Origin: CAVXYG01 sp963706835
GTDB taxonomy: Bacteria > Actinomycetota > Actinomycetes > S36-B12 > GCA-2699445
Reading direction: 5' to 3'
DNA: 64,000 nt
Assembly (NCBI GenBank): GCA_963706835.1
Contig: CAVPOB010000002.1
Span: 62,001 to 126,000, forward strand
A program made the position numbers and the translations under genes. Positions 1 through 9,454 of the stretch are shown here, piece by piece. Positions within the stretch are counted from its first letter, which is position 1, and each line of letters opens with the position of its first letter. A model generated the notes under the pieces. The model made no database searches. It had not been told where the DNA came from and was given only the letters and a program-made list of their open reading frames with translations.

Positions 1-214
1 GTCGCGACGACAGCGCTGTTCCCCTGCGGGCAGGTTGTCGCGGTCGGCGCCTGGCACAACGGGGCGCGGTTCGGCTACCCCGGCCTGGCGGCGCAGGCCC
101 TGGTGGCGATCCCGGTCCTGGTGGCGATCCCGGCCCTGGTGCCTTGGGCACAGGGATCTGCTTGGTGGGGTGCCGCTGTCACCGGGGGGCTTGGTGCTGC
201 CGGCGATCAGCGCG
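1..214 (+). pseudogene. decayed 3' fragment of an SCO7613-like membrane protein gene
   Basis: Read in the frame starting at base 1, this stretch matches the C-terminus of the intact large membrane protein encoded at 18239-21529. Shared landmarks include ALF/ALI followed by VAVG, the block YPGLA, and PVL followed by a PWAQ-like motif. There is no start codon in the window and the frame degrades after about base 210. A second decayed copy lies at 6896-7103 and is more similar at DNA level to this one than either is to the intact gene. Both fragments are followed by relics of the TGCACCC repeat family, just as the intact gene is followed by a complete element. I read this as a duplicated gene end plus its downstream repeat. 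It could instead be the end of a gene that begins outside the window. Confidence 0.6.
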
Positions 215-276
215 CGGTTGGCGGCGATGCGCCGCCAAGGCGGTCAGCCTGCGGTTGCCGTTGAGACCGCTGGGTC

Positions 277-327
277 TGCACCTGGGGCGGGGGCGAAACC
301 GCCCGATCTCGACCCGAGCCTGCACTG
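277..327. repeat. relic of the 63-bp-period TGCACCC element
   Basis: Heptamers TGCACCT (277-283) and TGCACTG (321-327) are 44 bp apart, which equals the 63 bp unit period minus the 19 bp half-site offset of the intact elements. The G-rich spacer (GGGGCGGGGGCG) also resembles theirs. The inverted half of the element is missing; the RCC1 fragment follows directly. Confidence 0.45.
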
Positions 328-730
328 CGCCCTCGTCGAGGGTGAGGCCCACTGCTGGGGCGACAACCGACACGGACAGCTCGGCGATGGCACCACCAGC
401 GCTCGCCAGACCCCGGCGCCGGTGGCCAGCATCAGCGATGCACGCGCCATCGCAGCTGGTTCGCACGCCTGCGCCGTCCTGGGCGACGGCACCGTGTGGT
501 GCTGGGGCGCCAACCAGTTCGGGCAGCTCGGCGACGGCAGCACGACTGATCGCACCGCGCCGGTGCCAGTAGCGGGGCTGACTGGGGCGGCGTCGGCGGT
601 CGCGGCCGGCAGCGGCCACAGCTGCGCGAGGTTGACCGATGGCACGGTGCAGTGCTTGGGCAGCAACCGGTTCGGCCAGGCTGGCGCCAACCCGGGGTGG
701 CTGCCAGCCTGGCTGGTCCCAGGGCTGTAG
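320..730 (+). pseudogene. RCC1-repeat protein fragment
   Basis: About 135 codons encode two full RCC1-type repeats and part of a third. Each has the signature C-A-x-L..G-x-x-x-C-W-G-x-N-x-x-G-Q-L-G-D-G; the third reads CLGSNRFGQAG. Bacterial RCC1 proteins are normally secreted or surface proteins with five to seven such blades. No start codon, ribosome site or signal peptide precedes the repeats: upstream, the same frame runs back through the repeat relic and the SCO7613-like fragment. The tail after the third repeat is short and ends at TAG 728-730. This looks like a 3' remnant of a longer gene. The cysteine-rich repeats make the identification secure; whether it is expressed is unknown. Confidence 0.55.
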
Positions 731-1086
731 GCGCTAGCACGCGCACGGGCCAATGCCGACTCGTGTGTGCACGTTCCTGCGCGCAGACCACGAGCCAATC
801 CCGAGAGCAGCTCCGGCCGCCATCGCATGTTCGTCGGCGGAACCGTGCGCTCCCAGCTCGGGACGCGCAGGCGCTGCGGTATCGAGTCGTCGGCGGCCTC
901 CTGCGTGCAGCAGCCGGCGGGGCACGTCTGGCCGCCATCGGCACGTTTCCGGCAACTGCTGAGGTCCAGCGGCGCCCTTGATCACCGACTTGGTTTGGCG
1001 GCATCGGCTCTCCGGCCTGCCGGACAGCGACGCTGCACGCAATGCGGGGGTCTTCGGAGGTTGGCGCGCGAGGGCGCGAGAGCCTG
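731..1086. other. intergenic, nothing recognised
   Basis: About 350 bp between the RCC1 fragment and repeat element A. Both strands have open frames, as is usual at this GC content, but none has a ribosome site, a recognisable domain or conserved-looking composition. Probably more debris. Confidence 0.4.
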
Positions 1087-1312
1087 TGCACCCGATACGG
1101 GGGATTGCACCCGATACGGGGGCCCTGAAAAGGCCTGAACAGAAGCCTCTGCACCCGGTTCGGGGGATTGCACCCGATACGGGGGTAGCGAGGCCCGAAT
1201 TCGAACTGCTCCGCCCCCACGGCGGGTGCAAACACCCGAACCGGGTGCAGATCCCGCGCGGAAAACCGGCCCTCCGCCCCCACGGCGGGTGCAAACACCC
1301 GAACCGGGTGCA
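1087..1312. repeat. 63-bp-period palindromic repeat element, copy A (226 bp)
   Basis: Forward heptamers TGCACCC start at 1087, 1106, 1150 and 1169; inverse heptamers GGGTGCA start at 1224, 1243, 1287 and 1306. Within each pair the offset is 19 bp and between pairs 63 bp, on both arms, with about 48 bp between the arms. Spacers differ from the other copies (GATACGGGGGAT in the left arm), so this belongs to a separate subgroup. The copy lies between debris and the 3' end of the minus-strand lipoprotein gene. Confidence 0.9.
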
Positions 1313-1443
1313 GATCCCCCGCGGACCCAGCCCAGCCGCCGAGCCGAGCGAGTCGAGCGCCCGACCAGCCGACCCGCCCCGCGCCCGGCCCCGCGCCCGG
1401 CGCCGCACGCGACGCCGACCGACGCCGGCCCGAAGCCGCGGCC

Positions 1444-2128
1444 CTAACCCCCCGGCAGCAGCACGGCCGGATCCGGCAGCGGCGCGACAGCGTCCCCGGC
1501 CCGCTCCACGTACAGCAAGCCGACCCATCCGTCGCTGCGCGCCCCCAGCACGTGCCAGACGGATGCGCTGGTGCCGGCTCCGAACTCCCGGAACGACACC
1601 TGCAGCGCATCAGGCGTGGTGGTGGTGACGGCGTAGCGGCGCTCGTAGCCGCCGACCGGGTCCGGCGCGGGGCCGGTGCATCCCGCGGCATCCTGGCCCA
1701 TGGCGGACAGGAGTTCGCCCGCCTGCGCGGGATCGTCGAAGCGCAGCTGCAGGGCGACCGCGGCGGCCCCGTCCTCCGTCCGGTAGCGGCCCTGTTGCGC
1801 CGCCGCCGGCAGTGGGTACTGCTCGGCCCCGACGGTCTGCGGGCACCCCAGCGCTCCCGAGGCCCCACACGAGTTCGGCCGGGTCCCGCGGCACCAGCCA
1901 GTCCGAAGCCGATCCCTCCTCGGCGTGTGTACCGCCCTCCGGCTCCTCGTCGATCGTCCACTGCGGCGCGATCGCCTCCGGGGAGGGCATCGCCTCCGGC
2001 GCTATCCGCTCGGCCGCAGCCGACCCGCCGGACGTCGCCTCCGGGCTCGACGGCTCCTCCCCCGGCTCAAGCCCCGTGCAGCCCGCCAGCAGGAGCATCC
2101 CGCACACGACGCCAACGATCGGTCGCAT
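1444..2128 (-). CDS. putative lipoprotein (one frameshift)
   Basis: The N-terminus has a lipoprotein signal, a short hydrophobic stretch ending in LLAGC (lipobox, Cys at about residue 17), followed by a Ser/Glu/Pro-rich linker. The C-terminal part, after the break, looks like a small secreted alpha/beta domain (FDDPAQAGELLSAMGQD, then GARSDGWVGLLYVERAGD). The reading frame changes near 1845; removing one G from a GGGG run there joins ...WGLGSAG to CPQTVGAEQY and restores a single protein of about 227 residues ending just before 1444. Translation likely follows the M15 peptidase gene immediately upstream on the same strand (2130-4733), since stop and start nearly touch. The C-terminal layout resembles PknH-type extracellular sensor domains of actinobacteria, but that is a guess; function is unknown. 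Confidence 0.6.
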
Positions 2129-2129
2129 G

Positions 2130-4733
2130 TCAGCCGCCGTTGGAGGAGAAGTGATGGTAGTCCGGATAGGACCAGCGGGCGCCCCACAGCCACCCGGCAG
2201 CGCTCAGCGGACCCACCACGGCGTCACCGGCGTAGAGCATCCCGGGCCGCTTCACACGAGCGGTCGAGGTAGGTCTGCGAACCCGCGGGGTAGACCGCGC
2301 TGGCGGTGACGTAGGGGTTCTGCGCCGGGTTGATGTCGACCGCGTTGCCGTAGGAGTGCTGCGACAGCCGCGTCGGGTTTCCCACCACCGGCCGGCAGTT
2401 GAACGCACTGGTGTTGCCGGCCGACATCGACGCCACATCGTTGCCGCGGTACTTCTCCACCGGCGTCACCTCCCGCAGCGGGAAGTGGTCGTCGAAAGCC
2501 GAGCGCATGGTCGACTCCAGGGCCGCCCGCGAGGTGGCCGCCATGATCAGCGCCCCGGTCTGCAGTCGCCCCGCGAAATCCCAGAAGGGGAACTCGAACC
2601 GGATGAGGCGGGACGGTCCCACCGGGCACCCCGGGCGGTAGGTGGCCCACAGGTCCCCCGCCGTGACGCCCTTCACCACCGGCCGCCACCGCAGGATCTC
2701 CACCCTCGGCGAGCCGATCGCGGCGTACTCGGTCGCATTCAGCCACCGGGTGGTGCCGTCCGGGGCCATCGCGTAGACGGCGTGCGATCGCTCGGTGCGC
2801 ACGAAGCGGGAGCCGGGCGCCGCCGTCACCGTGCGGGCGGCCGGCGAGCCCATGGATCGCCACTCGGCACTGCTGAGCATCTTGTGGTCCTTGCCGTCCG
2901 GCGAGACCACGTACAGCGTCGCGGAGTTGGCGGTCTTCACGATGGAGCTGCCAGCCACCAGCGGCACCTCCCTGATCGCCGGCGTCAATAGCGCGATCCA
3001 CTCGGGCAGGCTGAGCCGGCGGGATCCGACCCCGGGCTCGACGGCGTAGACGACCGGCGACCAGGCGGCTCGCTGATACGCGGTGCCCGGCACGACGGGG
3101 AAGACCTGCACTGGCGGATTGCCCGCAGCGGCCAGTTGCCCTGCCGACACCGGCAGGATCGCCCCGTTCGGCTCGACTGCGAACCGCTGCTCGATGCCGT
3201 CGGCTCGCACAAACGTGCTGCCCGCAGCCGGGGCCCGCTCCTGGCCCCGGTAGTGGCCGACGAGGTCGATGACCAGGTGCGTCGTCGCGGTGCTGTACAC
3301 GCAGACGGTGCCGCGCGGGCTGAGCGTCGCCGTCACACTGGCGGCCACCGTTGCTCGGGCGGCGAAGTTGACGTTGGAGGCCAGCGGCCGCGGCTCCTGG
3401 CACGGATACACCACCGCCCACCCGGCGCTGGACGGCGCCACCACGGTCAGGTTCAGCAGCGCCGCAGTGGCTCCATTCGGCACCCCGTTCCGGCCGACGA
3501 CCGGCACTTCGAAGACCCGTCCGGCGGCGATGGCCCCCTTCTGCCACCCGCCGGGCTTGCCCGGCCGGGTATCGGCCAGACGCACCGGCACCCGCGTGGT
3601 CAGGTCGCCGCCCGGCCCGAAACTCCCCGTGATGTCCACCACGACATGCGTCGTCGTCGATGCGTAGAGGCAGATCCAGCCATCGGTGCCGAGATCGGTC
3701 ATCGCCGCGTTCGCGACGGTCTGCCCCGCGGTGAAGTTGATCATTGACGCCAGCGGCCGGGGCTGGCTGCACGGGAACAGGGTGAGGTAGCCGGACGTCG
3801 CCGGCTGGGTCACCGTGACATTGACCGACGCCGCCACCGCGTCGGCCGCGATGCCCGCCGTGCCGGCGGCCTTGACCCGCAGCGTCGCGCCCCCGGAAAC
3901 GATCCCCTTGCTGCCCGGGGCCGCAGTGCCGGGCCGGGTGTCCGCGATCCGCTCCGGTGTCATGGGTCGGTAGGTGGCATCCGCCGTGAAGTACCCGAGC
4001 AGGTCCACCACGAGGTGGACGCCGGTGGAGGCCAGGGCGCACACCTCGCCGAGCGAGGACCCCCGGCCGATGCCGACCAGGACCTGGTTGGCCACCGGTT
4101 GGCCGCGCCGCAGATTCACCGATGACGTCGCCGGTGCCCGGTCCCCGCACGGGAAGACCGAGACCCAGCCGGGACCGGCCGCATCCGTGGTCGTGACCGT
4201 GAGGACGACCGCCTTCGCGCCGGCCGGAACGTGCTGTTCGCTGCCGGCCCTGAAGCCCCGCACGGTCCCAGCCGACAGGCGACTGCTGATGCCTTGTGAT
4301 CGCCGAGTGTCCACGATGCGGGTCGGGGTGAGCGGGACGTAGCCCTGGGCCGGGGATGCCTGCTGGGCGGTGGTGGTGGGGGTGTCAGCGCTGTCGTCGG
4401 GGGCGAGGGTGTCGGTCTCGGTGACGGGGGTTTCGGTGCCAGGGTCGCCGGCGACCTCGGCATCGCCGGCACCGGTCGACTCAGCGGCCTCGGCGTCGCC
4501 GGCAGCCTCGGCACCGGTCGACTCGGTGGGCACGGCATCGGCGGACGCGGTAGCGGGCGGCTCGGCCCGGCCTCGGCGGGCTCGGCCTCCGCACGACCGT
4601 CGGACTCGCTAGCAGCTTCCGCGGGAGCGACGTCGTCGGGTCCTCGATCCGCTCGGGAGGTACCACTGCCCAACGTCAGTGCCACCACCAGCCCGAGCGC
4701 GAATGCGGTCCGCGCGTATGGCCATTTCCCCAC
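2130..4733 (-). CDS. secreted M15-type peptidase with three cell-surface repeat modules (two frameshifts)
   Basis: The likely start is GTG at 4733 behind AGGGGG, giving a signal peptide (FALGLVVALTLGSGTSRA). A long acidic Ala/Thr/Asp-rich linker follows, then three modules of about 115 residues, each opening with an R-(I/L)-(V/A)-D-T-R motif and ending in a VD-h-x-G-x-(F/Y) strand. Next comes a stretch of YVVSPDGK / YAMAPDGT-like repeats. The last 170 residues are a D-Ala-D-Ala carboxypeptidase (M15C-like) domain: HSYGNAVD supplies the first His and Asp zinc ligands and DYHHFS at the C-terminus the last His. A peptidoglycan-active enzyme outside the membrane is expected. The frame breaks near 4565 in the linker and near 2265 just before the final zinc ligand; both need a single-base change, so sequence error is likely. 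The family is typical of soil and sludge actinomycetes. Confidence 0.72.
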
Positions 4734-4922
4734 TGCGCCCCCTGGGTTGCGGGTAGGGGCGTTGCCCCTACCCGGAGTATGCGCCATGGCTTCTCGGTAG
4801 CGAGCACTGGTCCGCGCGGCCGTGGGAGGCCGGTCTCCGCCATTCGCGAGCTCGCGACGGGCATCGGCGGGGCGCCCGACCTGGCTGCGGCCAGAGCCAA
4901 GCAGTAGCAAGGGGCCGCGCAG

Positions 4923-5240
4923 TTGGCGCAGGCCCGGGAAGCCCTGGACAGCGCCGAGGCCGTCGTCGCCGAGCAGCGGTCCGCCTGGGAGTCCGCCGAC
5001 GCATCGATGCGCGCCGCGGAACAGGCAGTCGCCGAAGCGAAGTTGCAGGAAGCCGCCCCGCAATCGAGCCTCACCATCCCGCTGCTGGTGCTCAGCGCAG
5101 CCCTGGTAGCCGGCGGTGCGGTACTGCTCGGGATTCAGGCCGTCCTCGGCGGTGCGCTCCTCCTCGCGGGCGCCGCGGCCGAGTGGTTCGCGCTGCGGGG
5201 CGCGCACCGGCGCCGACCGAGCCTACGACCGGTCCGGTAG
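4923..5240 (+). CDS. small coiled-coil membrane protein or remnant
   Basis: From TTG 4923 this encodes about 105 residues: an Ala/Glu-rich heptad region (residues 1-47) and two hydrophobic segments (about 50-70 and 72-88), ending in an Arg-rich tail. The same frame continues upstream with similar Ala-rich helical sequence but is cut by TAG at 4905-4907, so this may be the surviving 3' part of a longer gene. No good ribosome site precedes the TTG. I cannot name a family. It sits between the start of the secreted peptidase gene and a fragment of a DUF222 gene, in an area of gene debris. Confidence 0.3.
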   Translation: MAQAREALDSAEAVVAEQRSAWESADASMRAAEQAVAEAKLQEAAPQSSLTIPLLVLSAALVAGGAVLLGIQAVLGGALLLAGAAAEWFALRGAHRRRPSLRPVR

Positions 5241-5379
5241 CCGCTGTCGTGCGCGCCCGGGACCAGCGCCCGGGACCAGGCGCTCAGGTCAAGGCTGGCT
5301 CGCCCAGGCGGAGCAGGTCCTGCGGCGGGCCGCCACGGATCATGCCACTGCTGAGGCGAGGGTCGGCGCAGGTCACCCA

Positions 5380-5545
5380 GGCGCGGGCCGATCGCTCCCG
5401 CAAGGTCGATCGACCACCACGACGGATTCACCCAGCCCGGCCGGTGAGTATCCCACCACTCGCGGCACCACTCGACCCCGAGGATCCCGAGCACGGACTC
5501 CCCGGCAGCGGGGCTGCGGTGACCAGACGCACAGGAACTCCCGCT
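5380..5545 (-). pseudogene. 5' fragment of a DUF222-HNH endonuclease gene
   Basis: On the minus strand this reproduces the first part of the DUF222-HNH gene at 12725-14135: the GGGAGTTC ribosome-site region, then the LVT.APL start and a block matching W-x-R(D/E)WWD-x-x-RPGW-V-(D/N)-PSWWS. The start codon is altered (TGTGCG instead of CATGCG) and a base is missing after codon 11, so it cannot make the N-terminus. Similarity fades by about codon 60 and no catalytic HNH region follows. It abuts the 3' end of terC. Confidence 0.7.
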
Positions 5546-5566
5546 GTCGCCCGGTCCCGGTCGATG

Positions 5567-6649
5567 TCACCGGGCCCCGGCCGGCACCAGCCCCAGTCGC
5601 TCCCGCTGTCGCCGGGTCCCGCCGGCGATCTCGGCCGGCGTGTCCTCGCCGTACTCGTGCTCGTGGCCGGCCAGTACGCCGCCGTCCTCGTCGCGCACCC
5701 GGAAGGGCAGCGTCCCTCCCGTTGCGGCAGGCGTTTGCTGGCCCCGCGTGGCCCGCAGCGACAGCGCGATCGAGGAGCCGATGATGGTGGCGATGACGGC
5801 CAGGCTCACCGTGGTCGGCACATAGAGGATGTCGACCTTGAGCAGCATCTTCACGCCGACCCAGAGCAGCACCAGCGCCAGGCCGAGCTTCAGGTAGACG
5901 AAGCGGTGCATGAGGTCGGCCAGCAGGAAGTACATGGCGCGCAGCCCGAGGATGGCGAAGGCGTTGGCGGTGAACACCAGGAACGCCTCGTCGGTCACGG
6001 CGAAGATCGCCGGGATCGAGTCCACCGCAAAGATGATGTCGGTGACCTCGAGGAGGACCAGCACGGCCAGCAGCGGCGTCGCGACCAGCACCCCGTTGCG
6101 CCTCAGCCAGAACCGCTGCCCCCGGTACTCGGTGATCATCGGCACCGCGCGGTTGAACAGTCGCAGGGTGCGGGACCTGCCCACATCGATGTGCTCATCG
6201 CGCTGGACCAGCATCTTGTACCCGGTCACCAGCAGCAGGGCCGCGAAGAGGTAGAGGACCCAACTGAAGCTCGCGATGAGTGCCGAACCGGCCGCGATGA
6301 AGATGCCCCGGAACACCAGCGCGCCCAGCACGCCGTAGAACAGCACGCGGTGCTGGTACTCCCGCGGCACCGCGAAGAAGGCGAAGATGATGGCCCAGAC
6401 GAAGACGTTGTCGACCGCCAGCGACTTCTCGATCAGGTAGCCGGCGAAGTACTGCTGGCCGAACTCCGCCCCGTATCTGGTCCAGACGAAAGCGCCGAAC
6501 GCCACGCCCGTCGCAACCCAGACGGCCGACCAGGAGGCGGCCTCCCGGACGGTGATGACGTGCGCCCTGCGGTGGGCGAACAGGTCGATGGCGAGCATGG
6601 CGAGGATGACGCCGAACACGGCGAACCAACCCCAGAGCGGGACGTCCAC
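5567..6649 (-). CDS. TerC/Alx family integral membrane protein
   Basis: A 360-residue protein with about nine hydrophobic segments. TerC-family signatures are clear: an early EKSLAVDNVFVW block near residue 75 and a second LEVTDIIFAVDSIPAIFAVT block near residue 205, with acidic residues inside membrane helices that bind metal in this family. The C-terminal 45 residues are hydrophilic. Members such as Alx and YceF/YkoY type proteins export Mn2+ or help metalate exported proteins. The start is GTG 6649 behind AGGAGGG. The leader carries a yybP-ykoY type element (6665-6765), so expression should respond to manganese. That independent evidence supports a Mn-export role rather than tellurite resistance. 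It is a single gene facing away from the protease locus. Confidence 0.93.
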   Translation of the reverse strand: MDVPLWGWFAVFGVILAMLAIDLFAHRRAHVITVREAASWSAVWVATGVAFGAFVWTRYGAEFGQQYFAGYLIEKSLAVDNVFVWAIIFAFFAVPREYQHRVLFYGVLGALVFRGIFIAAGSALIASFSWVLYLFAALLLVTGYKMLVQRDEHIDVGRSRTLRLFNRAVPMITEYRGQRFWLRRNGVLVATPLLAVLVLLEVTDIIFAVDSIPAIFAVTDEAFLVFTANAFAILGLRAMYFLLADLMHRFVYLKLGLALVLLWVGVKMLLKVDILYVPTTVSLAVIATIIGSSIALSLRATRGQQTPAATGGTLPFRVRDEDGGVLAGHEHEYGEDTPAEIAGGTRRQRERLGLVPAGAR

Positions 6650-6664
6650 GAACCCTCCTGAGTT

Positions 6665-6765
6665 CCCTGGAGGTCTCGCCCGCCCGATGGCGGACCGCTG
6701 CGCCGGGCCTGGGACCAGGCCGTCCTGACGACGCTCGCGTGTGGGGGCTACTCCCCTCCGTTGTT
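6665..6765 (-). promoter_or_regulatory. yybP-ykoY type Mn2+ riboswitch upstream of terC
   Basis: Read on the minus strand, the leader contains the two hallmark loops of this class: GGGGAGTAGCCCCC near 6743-6757 and GGGCGAGACCTCC near 6668-6680. Between them are GTCAGGACGGCC and a GC-rich hairpin. The element ends about 16 bases before the GTG of a TerC-family gene, the commonest partner of this riboswitch. In the known class, Mn2+ joins the two loops and turns expression on. I assign it from motif recall; no covariance search was run. Confidence 0.8.
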
Positions 6766-6895
6766 TGAGGGTAGCAGGATTCAGGTATCACGCATCACTT
6801 TGCTCGCCTCAGGCCGTGCCGCCCTGGGACTCCTGGGACTGGAGAGTGCTTGCGCAGTTCGAGTGCGCGGGCGACCTGCTCCCAACTCGGGCAGT

Positions 6896-7103
6896 CGCGA
6901 CGACAGCGCTGTTCCCCGGCGGGCAGGCTGTCGAGGTCGGCGCCGGGCGCAACGGGGCGCGGTTCGTCTGCCCCGGCCTGGCGGCGCTGGCCCTGGTGGC
7001 GATCCCGGGCCTGGTGCCTTGGGCACACCGGATCTGCTTGGTGGGGTGCAGCTGTCACTGGGGGGCTTGGCGCTGCTGGCGATCAGCGCTGACCGCCTTG
7101 GTC
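6896..7103 (+). pseudogene. second decayed 3' fragment of an SCO7613-like gene
   Basis: Bases 6896-7090 align with bases 1-210 over the whole length with scattered substitutions and one 15-base deletion (the doubled CTGGTGGCGATCCCG of the first copy). In the frame from 6899 it reads ATTALFPGGQ then VCPGLAALALVAIPGLVPWA, like the tail of the intact protein ending at 21529. The frame is then shifted, and no start or ribosome site exists. A relic of the TGCACCC repeat follows at once. Confidence 0.62.
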
Positions 7104-7226
7104 GGCACCTGGGGCGGGGCGAAACCGCCCGATCTCGACCCGGGTCTGCACCTGGGGCGGGGGTCTGCACCTCGCACGGGGTGTCAACGCCCGATCTGGG
7201 TCCTCCTGGCCCCCGCCCCGGGTGCA
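7104..7226. repeat. relic of the 63-bp-period element behind the second gene fragment
   Basis: Degenerate half-sites GGCACCT (7104), TGCACCT (7147) and TGCACCT (7166) are followed by one inverse GGGTGCA (7220). The 7147-7166 offset is exactly 19 bp and 7104-7147 is 43 bp (expected 44). It is a decayed copy of the elements at 1087, 21619, 30530, 47128 and 57506. Bases 7227-7492 show nothing else I recognise. Confidence 0.6.
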
Positions 7227-7492
7227 GACTCTCCCACTGCAGGTGGAGAACCGGCCGCTGCGGCCGCGGATCTGCTCCGCAGCAACGTCCGCATATGCGC
7301 CTCCACACCCCGTCGGTGCGGCTGGGCCTCGCACCCCTCCACCAAAGGAGTGAACCGCCCTCCGCCGCGCCGCACCGCCCTTGACCGCCACGATCGGCAG
7401 GCGTTGGCTGGAAGCGCAGGAGCCGCCGGTGCGGCATCCTCCTCCTCTGGCAGATCCCGCCGCCCGGCGCCGAAGCATTGGGAGGTGGGGTC

Positions 7493-9454
7493 ATGCCCTT
7501 CACATACGGACAGATCGCCGAGTTGATCGATGCGCAGAACCTGCGATGGCGGCCCGCCCACGCAGACCTCGCGGCCGAGGTGAAGGTCCGAGGCATGGGT
7601 GCGGACCGCGACGGCCTCACGCTGGCCGAGCAGGCGCCGCGCATCGACTTCCGTGCGTTGCCGGTCGCGGTGAACACCGACCTGGCCCTGCGCCGGCTGG
7701 AGTTCGGCGACATCACCCGGGAGCAGGCCGAGACGGTGCTGACGCGCCGGCTGCGGCGCCGGATCGGGTTCGACGAGGTGATCACGCGCATCGACCGGCG
7801 CGGGCTGCTCGAGGGCATCCGGCTGCCGACCGAGCCTGAAGCGCCCCCGGACGCCGGCGTCGCCACCGTCGTGGATTGGCGCAATCGGTTCGGTCGCAAC
7901 TGGATCACGAGCATCCGCGACCAGAACGGCTGCCAGAACTGCTGGGCCTTCGCCAGCGTCGCCCTGATCGAGGCGATGGTGGCCATCGAGCACTCCTACT
8001 GGACCCGCCTGTCGGAGGGCGACGTGGTGCGCGGGGTCGGCAAGGTGTGCGCCAGCCTCGGCAACATCGGCGAGTGCTCGACGTTCTTCGCCAGCAACGG
8101 CGTGTGCGATCCGGGATCCTTCGCATTCAGCACCACCGACCCGCCCTACACCCCCACCTCCGACCGCAACGGCCGGTCGGTGCGCGGCCCGGCGTTCACC
8201 TGGGTCGGCAGTGTGGCCGAGCAGAAGAAGTGGCTGGACACCGTCGGCCCGATCATCGCCTGGTTCGAGGTCTACAACGACCTGTTCGCCCACGGCAGCG
8301 GTGTCTACACCCACGTCAACTCCCCCACCAACACCATCGCCGGATCCCACCTGGCGCTCATCGTCGGCTACGACGACAACCAGAACGCCTGGCTGGTCAA
8401 GAACTCCTGGGGCACCACCTGGGGCGTGAACGGATATGGCTGGATCGCCTACGGGGAGAGCAACATCGACACCTACGCCAAGGCCGGCCTCACCGGCACC
8501 AACCCCGACCCGTGGACCAAGCGCAGGCTGCACAACGGCAACCTGTACGAGTCCGGCAACGGGGCCCTGCACCGCAACCTCGAGGTGGCCGGGGCGGGCG
8601 GCAGTCGGGTGCTGCACCGCTGGCGCGAGGGCGGTCCGCCGTGGACCTGGGGCACCGGCCAGCAGTTCGGCAACGACGCAGCGGTGTGCCCGACGCTGAC
8701 CGGCACCACGTACAACCGCAACATGGAGCTGCTCTACCTGACCGGCGGCAAGAAGGTGCACCACTGGTGGACCGGCGGCGGCGGGTCCGGGCCGTGGAAC
8801 GACGGCGGGCTGGCCGGACCGGGCGACTACTACGGGGTGCCCGGGTTCCTCCAGGGCGACTACGGCGCTCCCGGCAACTTCGAGGTGGTGGTGCGCACCT
8901 CCGCCGGTCAGCTGGCCCACCTGTGGCGGCGCAACGGTCCGCCGTGGACGTGGAGCGAGAGTGCGCGGTTCGGTGCCAACATCGCCTACTCGGGGGCGAG
9001 CCTGGTGCAGAGCGACTACATGGGCAAGCCCGACCACGGCAACCTCGAGGTCGTGGCGGTCCGGACGAACGGCACGATGCAGCACTACTGGCGCAACGCC
9101 GCGGATCTGCAGTGGCGCGCCGGTGCGGTGTTCGGGGCCGGGGTCGGCTCCCCGCCGGTCATGATCCAGGGCCAGTACGGGATGCGCGACGAGAATGGCC
9201 CCCACGGCAACTTCGAGCTCTGCGTGGCGGTCGGCGGCAAGATCCAGCACTGGTGGCGGTCCAACGCCAACGGCAGCATGGACTGGCGGATGAGCGCCGT
9301 CTTCGGCCACGATGTGCAAGCGGTGGCCGGGCTCTGCCAGGGCAGTTGGGGCATGAACCTGGAGGTGATCGTGCTGCGCACCGATCAGCAGCTGCAGCAC
9401 TACTGGCGCGACGGCGGCGGCTGGCACGAGGGCCCGGTGATCGGGCCGGCATGA
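7493..9454 (+). CDS. papain-like (C1A) cysteine protease with beta-propeller-like tail
   Basis: Start ATG 7493 follows GGGAGGTGGGG; 653 residues. Residues 1-125 form a prodomain-like region without a signal peptide. The C1 catalytic set is complete: Cys150 in QNCWAFAS, His286 in SHLALIVGYDD and Asn304 in VKNSWGTTWG. The segment between the active-site Cys and His is longer in cysteines than usual. From about residue 340 to the end are six repeats of 45-60 residues with the pattern N-(L/F)-E-(V/L)-x-V-x-x-(N/G)-G-x-(L/M)-x-H-x-W-R, like bacterial lectin-type propellers that bind sugars. The next gene overlaps it by 4 bases and encodes an inhibitor of exactly this protease class, so the two are made together. 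Secretion is not obvious; it may act inside the cell or use another export route. Confidence 0.9.
   Translation: MPFTYGQIAELIDAQNLRWRPAHADLAAEVKVRGMGADRDGLTLAEQAPRIDFRALPVAVNTDLALRRLEFGDITREQAETVLTRRLRRRIGFDEVITRIDRRGLLEGIRLPTEPEAPPDAGVATVVDWRNRFGRNWITSIRDQNGCQNCWAFASVALIEAMVAIEHSYWTRLSEGDVVRGVGKVCASLGNIGECSTFFASNGVCDPGSFAFSTTDPPYTPTSDRNGRSVRGPAFTWVGSVAEQKKWLDTVGPIIAWFEVYNDLFAHGSGVYTHVNSPTNTIAGSHLALIVGYDDNQNAWLVKNSWGTTWGVNGYGWIAYGESNIDTYAKAGLTGTNPDPWTKRRLHNGNLYESGNGALHRNLEVAGAGGSRVLHRWREGGPPWTWGTGQQFGNDAAVCPTLTGTTYNRNMELLYLTGGKKVHHWWTGGGGSGPWNDGGLAGPGDYYGVPGFLQGDYGAPGNFEVVVRTSAGQLAHLWRRNGPPWTWSESARFGANIAYSGASLVQSDYMGKPDHGNLEVVAVRTNGTMQHYWRNAADLQWRAGAVFGAGVGSPPVMIQGQYGMRDENGPHGNFELCVAVGGKIQHWWRSNANGSMDWRMSAVFGHDVQAVAGLCQGSWGMNLEVIVLRTDQQLQHYWRDGGGWHEGPVIGPA

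Noticed and set aside
1087..1312. CRISPR array
   Set aside because: Only four units, inverted halfway, with similar rather than unique spacers, and no cas genes nearby.
432..1961. Long minus-strand open frames through the first 2 kb
   Set aside because: High-GC shadow frames of the RCC1, repeat and lipoprotein regions; Arg/Pro/Ala-rich without domains or ribosome sites.
4923..5240. Coiled-coil membrane ORF as a certain gene
   Set aside because: Weak TTG start and an in-frame stop just upstream of more similar sequence; kept only as a low-confidence feature.
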